Source: a bacterium
GTDB lineage: Bacteria > Pseudomonadota > Alphaproteobacteria > Rickettsiales > RI-342
Direction of reading: 5' to 3'
DNA length: 63,779 nt
NCBI GenBank assembly: GCA_016124905.1
Contig: WGMV01000031.1
Location: forward strand, 1-63,779
Made by a program: the position numbers and the translations under genes. Of the stretch, positions 35,874-45,303 are shown in pieces (within the stretch, counting starts at the first letter, position 1; every line of letters begins with the position of its first letter). The notes beneath the pieces were generated by a model. The model saw only the letters and a list, made by a program, of their open reading frames with translations. It made no database searches and was not told the origin of the DNA.

Positions 35874-36761
35874 ATGTTTCAAGGCGTCTACACCGCACTC
35901 ATCACCCCGTTCAAATCCGACGGCTCGCTGGACCATGCCAGCTTCGAGAAATTCGTCGAATGGCAGTTCAATTCCGGCATTCAGGGGGTGGTGCCCTGCG
36001 GCACCACGGGGGAATCCCCCACGCTGGATGCCGAGGAGCAACTCTGGCTCATCCGCTGTGCTGTGGATGTCGCCCATAAGAAAAAACACGGCCAGCAGGT
36101 CATCGCCGGCACCGGCTCCAACCACACGGGCAAGGCCATCAAACGCACGCAGATCGCACAGAATGCGGGTGTGGATGCCGCCATGCTGGTCACGCCTTAT
36201 TATAACAAGCCGAGCGAGGAGGGGCTGTACCAGCACTTCAAGGCCATCCACGATGCCACCGACATCCCGCTCATTCTCTATAACATCCCCGGCCGCGCCG
36301 TACTCAACATGAGCGACGGGCTCATCGCCCGCCTGGCCGAGCTTCCGCGCATCGTGGCGCTCAAGGACGCCACCGGCGACCTGGCGCGCGTCAGCACGCT
36401 CCGCATGCTGGTGGGGGCGGAATTCGTCCAGCTTTCCGGTGAGGACATGACCGCGCTGGCCTTCAACGCCCAGGGCGGCCGTGGTGTTATCTCGGTTACT
36501 TCCAATGTGGCGCCCAAACTCTGCGCCGCGCTGCAAGCCGCCTGGTTTGAAGGCGACATCAATGCCTGCCTCGCCATTCAGGATCAGCTTGCTCCTTTAC
36601 ATCAGGCCATGTTCTTAGAGACCAACCCAGGTCCAGTGAAATACGCCGCCCATAAGCTCGGCTTCTGCGGCATGAACCTGCGCCTGCCGCTCGTCCCGCC
36701 CGGCGATGCCACCCGCCGCGCGATGGACGAGGCCATGAAAAAGGCCGGCATCATCGAATAA
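35874..36761 (+). CDS. dapA: 4-hydroxy-tetrahydrodipicolinate synthase
   Basis: Condenses pyruvate and aspartate semialdehyde in lysine/diaminopimelate synthesis. The Schiff-base lysine is K164 in VALKDATGD, with the catalytic triad T45 (GTTGE), Y136 and Y110, and the substrate arginine R141 in YNIPGRA. 295 residues, as usual. It is followed 7 bases after its stop by smpB. Lysine feedback is a property of the family; residues for it are not examined here. Confidence 0.96.
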   Translation: MFQGVYTALITPFKSDGSLDHASFEKFVEWQFNSGIQGVVPCGTTGESPTLDAEEQLWLIRCAVDVAHKKKHGQQVIAGTGSNHTGKAIKRTQIAQNAGVDAAMLVTPYYNKPSEEGLYQHFKAIHDATDIPLILYNIPGRAVLNMSDGLIARLAELPRIVALKDATGDLARVSTLRMLVGAEFVQLSGEDMTALAFNAQGGRGVISVTSNVAPKLCAALQAAWFEGDINACLAIQDQLAPLHQAMFLETNPGPVKYAAHKLGFCGMNLRLPLVPPGDATRRAMDEAMKKAGIIE

Positions 36762-36768
36762 GAAGAAA

Positions 36769-37257
36769 ATGTCCAAAGAGAGCAAACCAACGAACCGTTA
36801 TATCAGCCACGGGCAGGTGTCGGAAAACCGCAAGGCCCGCTTTGAGTATGACGTGCTCGAAACCATCGAGGCAGGCATGGTCCTTACCGGGTCGGAGGTT
36901 AAATCCCTCCGCCGCGGCCAGTGCAATATTCAGGAATCCTATGCCGGTGAGTTCAAAGGTGAGCTCTGGCTTTTCAACAGCACCATTGCGGAGTGGGAGG
37001 GCGGCAACCGCTACAATCACGAGCCCAAGCGCAACCGCAAACTGCTGGTCAGCAAAAAACAGCTGAATAAATTACAAGGCTTCAGCAACACCAAAGGAAT
37101 GACCCTGGTGCCGCTGAAGATTTATTTCAACGACAAGGGGCTGGCCAAATGCCTGCTCGGGGTCGCCAAAGGCAAGCAACTTCACGAGAAGCGCGACAGC
37201 ATCAAGGACCGTGAGTGGAAGCGTGACCAGCAACGCATCATGAAGGATAAATGGTGA
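36769..37257 (+). CDS. smpB: SsrA-binding protein SmpB
   Basis: Binds tmRNA and brings it to stalled ribosomes for trans-translation. The 162-residue protein has the standard sequence: RFEYDVLETIEAGMVLTGSEVKSLR near residues 24-48 and the basic C-terminal tail (RDSIKDREWKRDQQRIMKDKW) that enters the empty mRNA channel. It follows dapA closely and overlaps the malonyl-CoA decarboxylase gene by one base. No tmRNA gene (ssrA) was found in the window. Confidence 0.96.
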   Translation: MSKESKPTNRYISHGQVSENRKARFEYDVLETIEAGMVLTGSEVKSLRRGQCNIQESYAGEFKGELWLFNSTIAEWEGGNRYNHEPKRNRKLLVSKKQLNKLQGFSNTKGMTLVPLKIYFNDKGLAKCLLGVAKGKQLHEKRDSIKDREWKRDQQRIMKDKW

Positions 37258-38651
37258 TGGTGGCTGCACTCAAAAACAAAACCGTGATCGGCATGCTCCG
37301 TGCCTGGCAGAATGCCGCTTCCTCGGCACGCTATGCCATGTTCGGCACCCTCACGCCTGATCTCAAGCGCGACGATGCCGAACGCATCGTCAAACTCATG
37401 GCCAGCTGCCTGGATGGCAAAGGCGGCGAGGTGGCCTCCCGCGCCCGCACCATCGAGCTGGGCGAGATGTACCTGCGCCTGTCCGACAAGGGCAGAACGC
37501 GCTTTCTTACCCTGTTGGCAGAGCGTTTTGACGTGCCCCACGCCAAGGTCTCAGAATGGTGCAAACGCTACCTGGACGCCACCGAGGATGCCACCCGTGC
37601 CGAGCTGGAAACCAGCCTGCGCGAGATGCTCATCTCCGGCCGCATCCGCATTCTCCGTCAGTTCAGCGGCCTGCCCAACGGCATGAAGTTCCTTGTCGAC
37701 CTCCGCAACGACCTGGTGCCGCTCACCAAGGAAAGCCCCCAGTGCAAAAGCCTGGAAACGGAGCTCAAGCTCCTGCTCGCTTCCTGGTTCGATGTCGACC
37801 TGCTCGACATGGTGCAGATCGACTGGCGCTCACCTGCCGCCATCCTTGAAAAACTGATCGAATACGAAGCCGTCCATAAAATCGAATCCTGGGCGGACCT
37901 GAAAAACCGATTGGATTCCGACCGTCGCTGCTTTGCCTTCTTCCATCACAAAATGCCCGATGAACCGCTCATCTTCATCGAAGTGGCGCTGGAAAAGGGC
38001 ATCCCCGACAATGTGCAGACATTGCTGGATGAGTCCAAACCCGTCGGCAATCCCAAAGAGGCGGATACGGCGGTGTTCTACTCCATCTCCAACACGCAAA
38101 AGGGTTTGAACGGCATCAGCTTCGGTAATTTTCTCATCAAGCGGGTGGTGGCCAAGCTCTCCAGCGAGTTCAAGAACCTCAAGCATTTTGTTACGCTCTC
38201 ACCCGTGCCCGGCTTCATGGCATGGCTGGCTTCTGACGCCCCCAAACCCAAGCCGGAGGATATCCTCGCCCCCGCTGCCCTTCGCCGCCTTGGCAAGGAT
38301 GCCTGGAAAACCCTGCAAGCCATGCTGGCTGAACCTGGCCAGCGCGAAAAAGGGCAGGAGGAATGGCTGCAACAGGCGCTCACTTCCCTTTGCGCCTATT
38401 ACTTGTGCGAAGCCAAAAACAAAAAAGGCTACGCGCTGGATCCCGTCGCCCATTTCCACCTCAGCAACGGCGCGCGGCTGGAACGCATCAACTGCCTGGC
38501 GGATGTCTCCGCCAAGGGCTTTAAGCAGGCTGCGGGCATCATGGTGAATTATTATTACGACCTGGACGAGATTGACGATTGCCACGAGGCCTATTTTGAG
38601 AAACAAAAGGTCACGGCATCCCGCCAGGTGAAAACCTATCTGAAGAAATAA
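37257..38651 (+). CDS. mcd: Malonyl-CoA decarboxylase
   Basis: Decarboxylates malonyl-CoA to acetyl-CoA. The MCD signatures are the FFHHKMPDEPLIFIEVAL block and the C-terminal-domain segment FYSISNTQKGLNGISFGNFLIKRVV; a helical N-terminal domain occupies the first 150 residues. AAGGA at 37243-37247 is better spaced for the ATG at 37257 (464 residues) than for 37251. No matB (malonyl-CoA synthetase) or malonate transporter lies near, so the source of malonyl-CoA may be general fatty acid metabolism. The linkage to smpB, with overlap, is probably incidental. Confidence 0.9.
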   Translation: MVAALKNKTVIGMLRAWQNAASSARYAMFGTLTPDLKRDDAERIVKLMASCLDGKGGEVASRARTIELGEMYLRLSDKGRTRFLTLLAERFDVPHAKVSEWCKRYLDATEDATRAELETSLREMLISGRIRILRQFSGLPNGMKFLVDLRNDLVPLTKESPQCKSLETELKLLLASWFDVDLLDMVQIDWRSPAAILEKLIEYEAVHKIESWADLKNRLDSDRRCFAFFHHKMPDEPLIFIEVALEKGIPDNVQTLLDESKPVGNPKEADTAVFYSISNTQKGLNGISFGNFLIKRVVAKLSSEFKNLKHFVTLSPVPGFMAWLASDAPKPKPEDILAPAALRRLGKDAWKTLQAMLAEPGQREKGQEEWLQQALTSLCAYYLCEAKNKKGYALDPVAHFHLSNGARLERINCLADVSAKGFKQAAGIMVNYYYDLDEIDDCHEAYFEKQKVTASRQVKTYLKK

Positions 38652-38662
38652 GGGAGAGACAG

Positions 38663-39115
38663 ATGCGTCGCGTGCTTTATCTACTGGTGAAATCCACCAG
38701 CTATGCCTTGATGGCCATGCTGGCCCTCATCCTGATCGGCGGCGGCCTGTCCATTTCCGCCATGGCAAAAAATGCCGACAAAATCGATGCCGAGCAGATT
38801 CTGAAAGAGCGTTTCGGCATCCGCCCCGAAGGCGTGAAGGAACTGAAAGGCGGCGGTGAATCCTGGGTGAAGAAGGACCTGTGGATTTCTTTTATTGCGG
38901 AAGGCCCTGCCAAACCATTGGATCAGGATGGCCTGAAGCCCTGTGCCGACATGCGCCGCCCCTTTGGCTATTTTCTTGAAAAATATCCCGGCCTTCCCCT
39001 GGTGGGCGAGTGGCTTTGTTTTGAGAAGGTTAACGAGAAAGACCCGGCTTCTGCCGGTGTGGTGTGGATGTGGCTGAAAGAAAAACAGCTCAACCTTTAC
39101 CATGAATGGAAATAA
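38663..39115 (+). CDS. Hypothetical membrane-anchored protein, 150 residues
   Basis: Not recognised. A single N-terminal membrane segment (about 12-34, with GGG in the middle) precedes a soluble domain of some 115 residues with two cysteines (C93 in KPCADMRRPF and C118 in EWLCFEK) that could form a disulfide in the periplasm. GGGAGAGA precedes the ATG. It follows malonyl-CoA decarboxylase after 11 bases and is probably in the same transcript. Downstream is a tandem repeat and then tsaD. Confidence 0.7.
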   Translation: MRRVLYLLVKSTSYALMAMLALILIGGGLSISAMAKNADKIDAEQILKERFGIRPEGVKELKGGGESWVKKDLWISFIAEGPAKPLDQDGLKPCADMRRPFGYFLEKYPGLPLVGEWLCFEKVNEKDPASAGVVWMWLKEKQLNLYHEWK

Positions 39116-39121
39116 GCCGGT

Positions 39122-39191
39122 AGCGGTTGCGCAACGCGCAGAGCGAAGACACATGAAGCGGTTGCGCAACGCGCAGAGCAACGACACATAA
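39122..39191 (+). repeat. 35-bp tandem repeat, two copies
   Basis: Units start at 39122 and 39157. The first 23 bases are identical, and the remainder differs at a few positions. Each contains the perfect palindrome GTTGCGCAAC (39126-39135 and 39161-39170). It is located in the gap before tsaD. Confidence 0.85.
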
Positions 39192-39244
39192 ATGATAGCG
39201 CTATGGTCAGAAGCAACACCAACCGAAACACTTCGCTAGGCGCT

Positions 39245-40267
39245 ATGAAGGTTCTGGGCATTGAAACCAGTTGCGATGAAACCGCCGTTGCCATTGTAAA
39301 CGACGAACGCGAAATCCTTGCCCAGCAGCTCTGGTCCCAGCAGGAGCACGAAGCCTATGGCGGCGTGGTGCCCGAGCTCGCCTCCCGCGCGCATCTGGAT
39401 CGGCTCGACGGCATGATCGCCGACAGTCTGGCCGAAGCCAACCTCACCTGGAACGAGATCGACGCCATCGCCGTCACCTCCGGCCCTGGCCTGATCGGCG
39501 GCCTCATTGTCGGCGTCATGACGGCCAAAACCCTTGCCGCCTGCCTGAACAAACCCCTTATCGGCGTCAATCATCTGGAAGGCCACGCGCTCACCGTCGG
39601 CCTGTCGGACGGCCTTGAACCGCCATACCTGCTGCTGCTCGTCTCCGGCGGTCATTGTCAGTGGCTGGAGGTCACCGGCATAGGTCGATACCGCCTGCTC
39701 GGCCAAACACTCGACGATGCCGTGGGCGAGGCCTTCGACAAATGTGCCAAGATGCTCGGCCTGCCATATCCCGGTGGCCCCTCGGTGGAAAAAGCCGCAC
39801 AAACCGGCAACCCCAAACGCTTCAAGCTCCCCATGCCGCTGGAAGGCCGCAAGGGCTGCGACATGTCCTTCTCCGGCCTGAAAACCGCCGTGCGCAATCT
39901 GGCGCTGGAACTGAACCAAGGTAAACCACTGTCGGATAAAGACTGCACAGATCTCTGCGCCTCCTTCCAATACACCGTCGGCGAAAGCCTCGCCCAGCGC
40001 TTCCGTTACGCCGCCGAACAGACCGATGGCATCTCCAAACTCGTCATCGCGGGTGGGGTTGCCGCCAACCAGTATCTCCGCATGCGCCTATTGCAGGAGT
40101 GCGATGCGCTGGGGTGGCAGCTCGCCGCGCCGCCATTGAAACTCTGTACCGACAATGCCGCCATGATCGCCTGGGCAGGCCTTCAGAATTACAAGGCCGG
40201 CAGGCATGATGATCTCATGCTGACACCCCGCGCCCGCTGGCCCCTATCGGACCTGATGCAAGCCTAG
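39245..40267 (+). CDS. tsaD: tRNA N6-adenosine threonylcarbamoyltransferase TsaD
   Basis: Catalytic subunit for t6A37 formation in ANN-decoding tRNAs, acting with TsaB and TsaE. The ASKHA-fold protein of 340 residues starts MKVLGIETSCDETAVA, the standard TsaD N-terminus; an in-frame ATG at 39203 adds 14 unrelated residues. Metal-binding H110 and H114 lie in HLEGH, and GGVAAN with the C-terminal DNAAMIAWAG block completes the nucleotide site. tsaB and tsaE are not in view. pdhA follows after 92 bases. Confidence 0.95.
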   Translation: MKVLGIETSCDETAVAIVNDEREILAQQLWSQQEHEAYGGVVPELASRAHLDRLDGMIADSLAEANLTWNEIDAIAVTSGPGLIGGLIVGVMTAKTLAACLNKPLIGVNHLEGHALTVGLSDGLEPPYLLLLVSGGHCQWLEVTGIGRYRLLGQTLDDAVGEAFDKCAKMLGLPYPGGPSVEKAAQTGNPKRFKLPMPLEGRKGCDMSFSGLKTAVRNLALELNQGKPLSDKDCTDLCASFQYTVGESLAQRFRYAAEQTDGISKLVIAGGVAANQYLRMRLLQECDALGWQLAAPPLKLCTDNAAMIAWAGLQNYKAGRHDDLMLTPRARWPLSDLMQA

Positions 40268-40359
40268 CAATGCCTCAAATTGCTGCGCTGCACAAACCAC
40301 TTTTCCTTGCACCCTCTAAGGAATTGATTACAAAGGTTCCGCTTCAACGGAGGCTATAC

Positions 40360-41382
40360 ATGGCAAAAGCAATGGCGGCAGAGCAACAGAACATGGGCAA
40401 ACAAGGGCATAATTCTAAATTGAACGCGGAAGAATTGCTTCAATATTACAAGGACATGCTCCTTATTCGCCGTTTCGAGGAAAAAGCGGGCCAGCTCTAC
40501 GGCATGGGCCTGATCGGCGGCTTCTGCCACCTTTATATCGGCCAGGAAGCCGTGGTTGTCGGCGCCCGCGCCGCCACCAAAAAGGGCGATGGCTGCATCA
40601 CCGGCTACCGCGACCACGGCCATTGTCTCATGTGGGGCATGACGCCGGAATCCGTAATGTCCGAACTCACCGGCCGCTCCACCGGCTGCTCCAAGGGCAA
40701 GGGCGGCTCCATGCACATGTTCAACGTGCCCGAGAATTTCTTCGGCGGCCACGGCATCGTCGGCGCGCAGATCCCCCTTGGCGTCGGCATGGCCTTCGCT
40801 CACAAATATGAAGAGAACGACCACGTCACCATGGCCTTCATCGGCGATGGCGGTGCCAACCAGGGCCAGGTGTATGAGGCCTTCAACATGGCTGCCCTCT
40901 GGAAACTCCCTGTCATCTTCGTCATCGAGAATAACGGCTACGCCATGGGCACCGCCGTCAAACGCGCCGCCTCCGGCACCGCGCTCTACAACCGCGGCGC
41001 GGGCTTCGGCATTGAAGGCAAAGAGGTGGACGGCATGGACGTGCTGGCCGTCAAAGCCGCCGTAAAAGAAGCCGCCGATAAATGCCGCAAAGGTGAGGGC
41101 CCCGTCATCCTTGAGATGAAAACCTACCGCTACCGCGGCCACTCCATGTCCGACCCCGCGAAATACCGCACCAAGGACGAAGTGGAAACGATGAAAGAAA
41201 AGCACGACCCCATCGAGCACGTAAAAAAACTGCTCATGGATAACGGTTTCGCCACTGAGGACCAGCTGACCGCGCTTGATAAGGACATCAAGAAACAGGT
41301 CAACGACGCCGCCGAATTTTCCAAAACCGCGCCAGAGCCGGATGCATCCGAACTCTGGACCGATGTGTACCTATCGAACTAA
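40360..41382 (+). CDS. pdhA: Pyruvate dehydrogenase E1 component, alpha subunit
   Basis: With PdhB it forms the thiamin-diphosphate enzyme that decarboxylates pyruvate and loads acetyl groups on E2. The ThDP motif runs from GDG (162-164) to NN (191-192), and the phosphorylation-loop-like YRYRGHSMSDPAKYR segment is present. AACGGAGG just upstream fixes the ATG at 40360; an in-frame start at 40270 adds 30 residues in a region that looks like leader. First gene of the pdhA-pdhB-pdhC-lpdA run. Similarity to mitochondrial E1 alpha is the alphaproteobacterial hallmark. Confidence 0.96.
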   Translation: MAKAMAAEQQNMGKQGHNSKLNAEELLQYYKDMLLIRRFEEKAGQLYGMGLIGGFCHLYIGQEAVVVGARAATKKGDGCITGYRDHGHCLMWGMTPESVMSELTGRSTGCSKGKGGSMHMFNVPENFFGGHGIVGAQIPLGVGMAFAHKYEENDHVTMAFIGDGGANQGQVYEAFNMAALWKLPVIFVIENNGYAMGTAVKRAASGTALYNRGAGFGIEGKEVDGMDVLAVKAAVKEAADKCRKGEGPVILEMKTYRYRGHSMSDPAKYRTKDEVETMKEKHDPIEHVKKLLMDNGFATEDQLTALDKDIKKQVNDAAEFSKTAPEPDASELWTDVYLSN

Positions 41383-41393
41383 CACCTGCCTTG

Positions 41394-41432
41394 CTCCCTC
41401 TCCCCTAGTGGGAGAGGGGTAGGGTGAGGGGG
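41394..41432. repeat. REP-like palindrome, family B, copy 1 (pdhA-pdhB gap)
   Basis: CTCCCTCTCCC-CTAGT-GGGAGAGGG (9-bp stem, 41396-41418) followed by GTAGGGTGAGGGGG. The same layout occurs at 48557-48596 and, degenerated to homopolymers, at 43767-43810. Confidence 0.85.
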
Positions 41433-41455
41433 CCTCTTAAAGGAGTCTACCAAAC

Positions 41456-42445
41456 ATGCCCGTTCAAACCGTACGTGAAGCGCTGCGCGATGCCATGGCC
41501 GAGGAAATGCGCCAGGATAACAAAATCTTCGTCATGGGCGAGGAAGTGGCCGAATACCAGGGCGCTTACAAAGTGACTCAAGGGTTGCTGGAAGAATTCG
41601 GCGCCAAACGCGTCATCGACACCCCCATCACCGAATACGGCTTTGCGGGCCTCGGCGTCGGCGCGGCTTTCATGGGCCTCAAGCCCGTGGTGGAGTTCAT
41701 GACCTTCAACTTCGCCATGCAGGCCATCGACCACATCATCAATTCCGCTGCCAAAACGCTCTACATGTCCGGCGGTCAGGTGAAATGCCCCATCGTCTTC
41801 CGCGGCCCCAACGGCGCGGCCTCCCGCGTGGGAGCGCAGCACTCCCAGTGCTACGCCAGCTGGTATGCCCATGTGCCGGGCCTGAAAGTTCTCGCTCCTT
41901 ATTCCGCTGATGACGCCAAAGGCCTGCTAAAAGCCGCCATCCGTGACCCAAACCCGGTTGTCTTCCTCGAGAATGAGATTCTCTACGGCCAGAGTTTCGA
42001 GGTACCCGAAAACGACAACCACATCGTCGAAATCGGCAAAGCCCGCATCCGCCGCGAAGGCAAGGATGTTACCATCGCCACCTTCTCCATCGGCGTTGGC
42101 CATGCCCTTCAGGCAGCCGAGGTGCTGGAGAAAGAAGACGGCATCTCCGTGGAAGTCATCGACCTTCGCACCATCCGCCCGCTGGATACCGAAACCGTCA
42201 TCGAATCCGTCAAAAAGACCAGCCGCCTGGTGACGGTGGAAGAAGGCTGGGCCCAAAGCGGCATCGGCGCCGAACTCGCCGCCGTGATGATGGAACACGC
42301 GTTCGATTACCTCGACGCTCCCGTCACCCGCGTGGCCGGCCTCGACATCCCGCTGCCCTACGCCGCCAACCTGGAAGCCCTGGCCCTGCCGAAAGCACCA
42401 CAGATCATCGAAGCCGTCCGCAAGGCGTGCTACCGCAATAAGTAA
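41456..42445 (+). CDS. pdhB: Pyruvate dehydrogenase E1 component, beta subunit
   Basis: Second half of the E1 heterotetramer. The 329-residue protein begins directly with the transketolase-like domain ([16 protein letters not shown]) and so lacks the N-terminal lipoyl domain that many alphaproteobacterial PdhB proteins carry; lipoylation in this complex then rests on E2 alone. The [14 protein letters not shown] and [16 protein letters not shown] blocks are conserved. An AGGAG site lies 11 bases upstream, after the REP-like palindrome. It is separated from pdhC by 17 bases. Confidence 0.95.
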   Translation: MPVQTVREALRDAMAEEMRQDNKIFVMGEEVAEYQGAYKVTQGLLEEFGAKRVIDTPITEYGFAGLGVGAAFMGLKPVVEFMTFNFAMQAIDHIINSAAKTLYMSGGQVKCPIVFRGPNGAASRVGAQHSQCYASWYAHVPGLKVLAPYSADDAKGLLKAAIRDPNPVVFLENEILYGQSFEVPENDNHIVEIGKARIRREGKDVTIATFSIGVGHALQAAEVLEKEDGISVEVIDLRTIRPLDTETVIESVKKTSRLVTVEEGWAQSGIGAELAAVMMEHAFDYLDAPVTRVAGLDIPLPYAANLEALALPKAPQIIEAVRKACYRNK

Positions 42446-42462
42446 ATCCTGGGAGATTCACG

Positions 42463-43746
42463 ATGCCAATTGAAATCCTGATGCCTGCTCTGTCCCCCAC
42501 CATGACCGAGGGCAATCTGGCCCGCTGGCTCGTGAAAGAAGGCGACAAGATCAAATCCGGCCAGGTCATTGCCGAAATCGAGACCGACAAAGCCACCATG
42601 GAAGTGGAAGCCGTCGACGAAGGCATCATCGGCAAGATCATGGTGCCCGACGGCGCCCAGGCCGTGAAAGTGAACGACCTCATCGCCCTGCTGCTGGAAG
42701 ACGGTGAAGACAAAAAAGCGCTGGAAGGCTACGCCGCCAACAGCAACAGCCCCGCTGCCGCAGCACCCGCCAAAAAAGACACAGCCCCCGCCGCTGCCGC
42801 ATCCGCTCCGGCTGCTGCGCCTGCTACCTCCAAATCAGGCGAAAAGGTTTTCGCCAGCCCGCTCGCCAAACGTGTGGCGGAGCAGGGCGGCGTGAGCCTC
42901 GGCAACGTCCAGGGCACGGGCCCACATGGCCGCATCATCAAGGCCGATGTCGAGGAAGCCATTGCCTCCGGCTCCGCTAAGGGCGGCAAACCCGCCAAGG
43001 GCGCTGCCGCCTCCCTCGTTGGCCGCAATCCGGTCGAAAGCATCGATGTCCCGCTTTCCATGATGCGCAAGGTCATCGCCTCCCGCCTGCTGGAATCCAA
43101 ACAGAACGTCCCGCATTTCTACCTCTCCGTCGATATCGAGATGGATAGTCTCCTGAACGCCCGCAAACAGCTCAATACCGCTGCCGAAGCAAGCCTGAAG
43201 GACAAGGACGCCCAGCCCGCCTACAAAATCTCCGTCAACGACATGATCGTGAAAGCCACGGCCCAGGCCCTGCGCGACGTGCCGGAGGCCAACGCCTCCT
43301 GGGGCGGCGACAAGATCATCCAGTTCAACAACGTGGATGTCTCCGTAGCCGTTGCCATCGATGGCGGCCTCATCACCCCCATCGTCCGCAATGCCGACCA
43401 GAAGAGCCTCTCCACCCTCTCCAACGAGCTGAAAGACCTCATCAAGCGCGCCCGCGCTGGCAAGCTCCAGCCGGAGGAATTCCAAGGCGGCGGTTTCTCC
43501 ATCTCCAACCTCGGCATGTATGGCATCAAGCAATTCAACGCCATCATCAACCCGCCACAGGCCTGCATCCTCGCCGTCGGCGCGACGGAAGAGCGTGTGG
43601 TCGCCAAAAAAGGCCAGATGCACGTGGCCCATGTCGCCACCATCACCCTCTCATCCGACCACCGCGTGGTCGATGGCGCAGTCGGTGCCGTCTTCCTCGA
43701 AGCGCTCAAGCGCTACCTCGAAAACCCACTCGCCATGATGGCCTAA
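42463..43746 (+). CDS. pdhC: Dihydrolipoamide acetyltransferase (E2 of pyruvate dehydrogenase)
   Basis: Core of the complex. Domains in order: one lipoyl domain (1-80) with lipoyl lysine K43 in ETDKATME; an Ala/Pro/Lys-rich linker (about 88-125); the peripheral-subunit-binding domain (about 127-165, [15 protein letters not shown]); a second linker; and the catalytic domain with the DHRVVDGA motif (H400, D404) near the C-terminus. One lipoyl domain and 427 residues resemble the mitochondrial-like alphaproteobacterial form. It is followed by a homopolymer-rich palindrome and lpdA. Confidence 0.96.
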   Translation: MPIEILMPALSPTMTEGNLARWLVKEGDKIKSGQVIAEIETDKATMEVEAVDEGIIGKIMVPDGAQAVKVNDLIALLLEDGEDKKALEGYAANSNSPAAAAPAKKDTAPAAAASAPAAAPATSKSGEKVFASPLAKRVAEQGGVSLGNVQGTGPHGRIIKADVEEAIASGSAKGGKPAKGAAASLVGRNPVESIDVPLSMMRKVIASRLLESKQNVPHFYLSVDIEMDSLLNARKQLNTAAEASLKDKDAQPAYKISVNDMIVKATAQALRDVPEANASWGGDKIIQFNNVDVSVAVAIDGGLITPIVRNADQKSLSTLSNELKDLIKRARAGKLQPEEFQGGGFSISNLGMYGIKQFNAIINPPQACILAVGATEERVVAKKGQMHVAHVATITLSSDHRVVDGAVGAVFLEALKRYLENPLAMMA

Positions 43747-43766
43747 CCCATTAACCGGCCTCTATT

Positions 43767-43810
43767 CCCCCCCCCCCCGCTTGCGGGGGGGGGGTGGGGG
43801 TGAGGGGGCC
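43767..43810. repeat. REP-like palindrome, family B, copy with C12/G10 tracts (pdhC-lpdA gap)
   Basis: A run of 12 C (43767-43778), GCTTGC, then 10 G (43785-43794), continuing TGGGGGTGAGGGGG. The 3' part matches the tails of the other two family B copies. Homopolymer tracts of this length are prone to slippage and to sequencing error. Confidence 0.85.
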
Positions 43811-43829
43811 TAAACACAAGAGGACACCC

Positions 43830-45227
43830 ATGCCCATCTCCTGCGACATTGCCATCATCGGCGGCGGCCCCGGCGGTTACGTTGCCGCCATCCGCGCTGC
43901 CCAGCTCGGCCTGAAAACCGTGGTAATCGAGAAGGAACACATGGGCGGCATCTGCCTCAACTGGGGTTGCATCCCCACCAAAGCCCTGCTGCGCAGCGCC
44001 GAGGTGCTTCACCTCGCCAAACATGGCGATGCCTTCGGTATCAAGGTGGAGAATGTCAGCTTTGACCTAAAAAAGATCGTCGAACGCTCCCGCGCCGTCT
44101 CCAAGCAGCTGACGCAGGGCATCGGCCACCTGATGAAAAAGAACAAGGTCACCGTGGTGGACGGCTTCGGCAAACTGGCCGGCAAAGGCAAGATCGAGGT
44201 CTCCAAGGACGGCAAAAAGGTCGAGGAAGTCACCGCCAAACACATCATCATCGCCACCGGCGCCCGCGCCCGCCAATTGCCTGGGCTGGAAAGCGATGGC
44301 AAACTCGTCTGGAGCTACCGCGAAGCCATGGTGCCGGATGTCATGCCCAAAAAACTCCTCGTCGTCGGCAGCGGCGCCATCGGCATCGAATTCGCCAGCT
44401 TCTACCGCACCCTGGGTGCCGAAGTCACCGTGGTCGAGGTCATGGACCGCGTCATGCTGGTGGAGGATGAGGAAATCTCCAAACTCGCTCGCAAATCCTT
44501 CGAGAAACAAGGCATGGTCATCAAGACCGGTGCCACCGTCAAAGCCCTGAAGAAAGGCGCGAACAACGTCACCGCCACCGTGGAATCCGGCGGCAAGACG
44601 GAAGAAATCACCGTCGACCGCGTCATCATGGCCGTCGGCATCACCGCCAACACCGAGAATATCGGCCTTGAGAACACCAAGGTAAAGGTCGAAAAAGGCA
44701 ACATTGTCGTCAACGAATGGCTCGAAACCGCCGAACAAGGTGTCTATGCCATCGGCGACGTCGCCGGTGCCCCATGGCTCGCCCACAAAGCCAGCCACGA
44801 AGGCGTGATCTGCGTCGAGAAAATCGCCGGCAAAAAACACGTCCACCCCATGAAACGCGAAAACATCCCCGGCTGCACCTATTGCCACCCGCAGGTCGCA
44901 AGCGTCGGCCTGACGGAAGCCAAAGCCAAGGAAAAAGGCTTCAGCATCAAGGTAGGCCGCTTCCCCTTTATGGGCAACGGCAAGGCCATTGCCCTCGGTG
45001 AGCCCGAAGGCCTGGTGAAAACCATCTTTGATACCAAGACCGGCGAACTCCTCGGCGCCCACATGATCGGCGCGGAAGTCACCGAACTCATCCAGGGCTA
45101 CGTCCTCGGCAAAACGCTGGAAGCCACTGAAGCCGAATTCATGCACACCATCTTCCCACATCCAACCCTGTCGGAAATGATGCACGAATCCGTGCTGGAT
45201 GCCTACGGCCAGGTAATCCACATGTGA
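43830..45227 (+). CDS. lpdA: Dihydrolipoamide dehydrogenase (E3)
   Basis: FAD enzyme that reoxidises dihydrolipoamide and reduces NAD+. The GGGPGG FAD motif (11-16), the redox-active pair C42/C47 in GGICLNWGCIPTK, the second dinucleotide motif in VVGSGAIGIEFASF, and the C-terminal HPTLSE with H444 and E449 are all present. AGAGGA precedes the ATG at 43830; the start at 43794 falls in the repeat and is rejected. Being linked to pdhABC it probably serves that complex first. The gene is followed by a large hairpin. Confidence 0.96.
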   Translation: MPISCDIAIIGGGPGGYVAAIRAAQLGLKTVVIEKEHMGGICLNWGCIPTKALLRSAEVLHLAKHGDAFGIKVENVSFDLKKIVERSRAVSKQLTQGIGHLMKKNKVTVVDGFGKLAGKGKIEVSKDGKKVEEVTAKHIIIATGARARQLPGLESDGKLVWSYREAMVPDVMPKKLLVVGSGAIGIEFASFYRTLGAEVTVVEVMDRVMLVEDEEISKLARKSFEKQGMVIKTGATVKALKKGANNVTATVESGGKTEEITVDRVIMAVGITANTENIGLENTKVKVEKGNIVVNEWLETAEQGVYAIGDVAGAPWLAHKASHEGVICVEKIAGKKHVHPMKRENIPGCTYCHPQVASVGLTEAKAKEKGFSIKVGRFPFMGNGKAIALGEPEGLVKTIFDTKTGELLGAHMIGAEVTELIQGYVLGKTLEATEAEFMHTIFPHPTLSEMMHESVLDAYGQVIHM

Positions 45228-45264
45228 CAGGTTGCTTAGCGCGTCCAGCGCTTAGCCAACCTGT
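45227..45264 (+). terminator. Hairpin after lpdA, possible end of the pdh operon
   Basis: ACAGGTT...AGCGC-GTCCA-TT-type structure: the outer arms ACAGGTT/AACCTGT (7 bp) and inner arms AGCGC/GCGCT (5 bp) are perfect, with a mismatched GCTT/TAGCC bulge between. No T-run follows, so termination would be weak or Rho-assisted. It begins in the lpdA stop codon. Confidence 0.45.
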
Positions 45265-45289
45265 CATCCTGAGCGCAGCGAAGGATCCA
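45263..45289. repeat. GTCATCCTGAGCG...AAGGATCC-type dispersed repeat
   Basis: A 26-base element, GTCATCCTGAGC then GCAGCGAAGGATCC, with terminal ATCCT/AGGAT complementarity. From memory this motif is widespread between genes in unrelated bacteria. A single copy is seen in this window. Confidence 0.55.
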
Positions 45290-45303
45290 CACCTCCCCAC
45301 AGC

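Noticed and set aside
44067-45221. 384-codon frame antisense to lpdA, and a similar one antisense to thiC (47396-48535)
   Set aside because: Both are byproducts of codon bias in highly expressed GC-rich genes. Their amino acid content (Gly, His, Asp and Ala runs) is typical of shadow frames.
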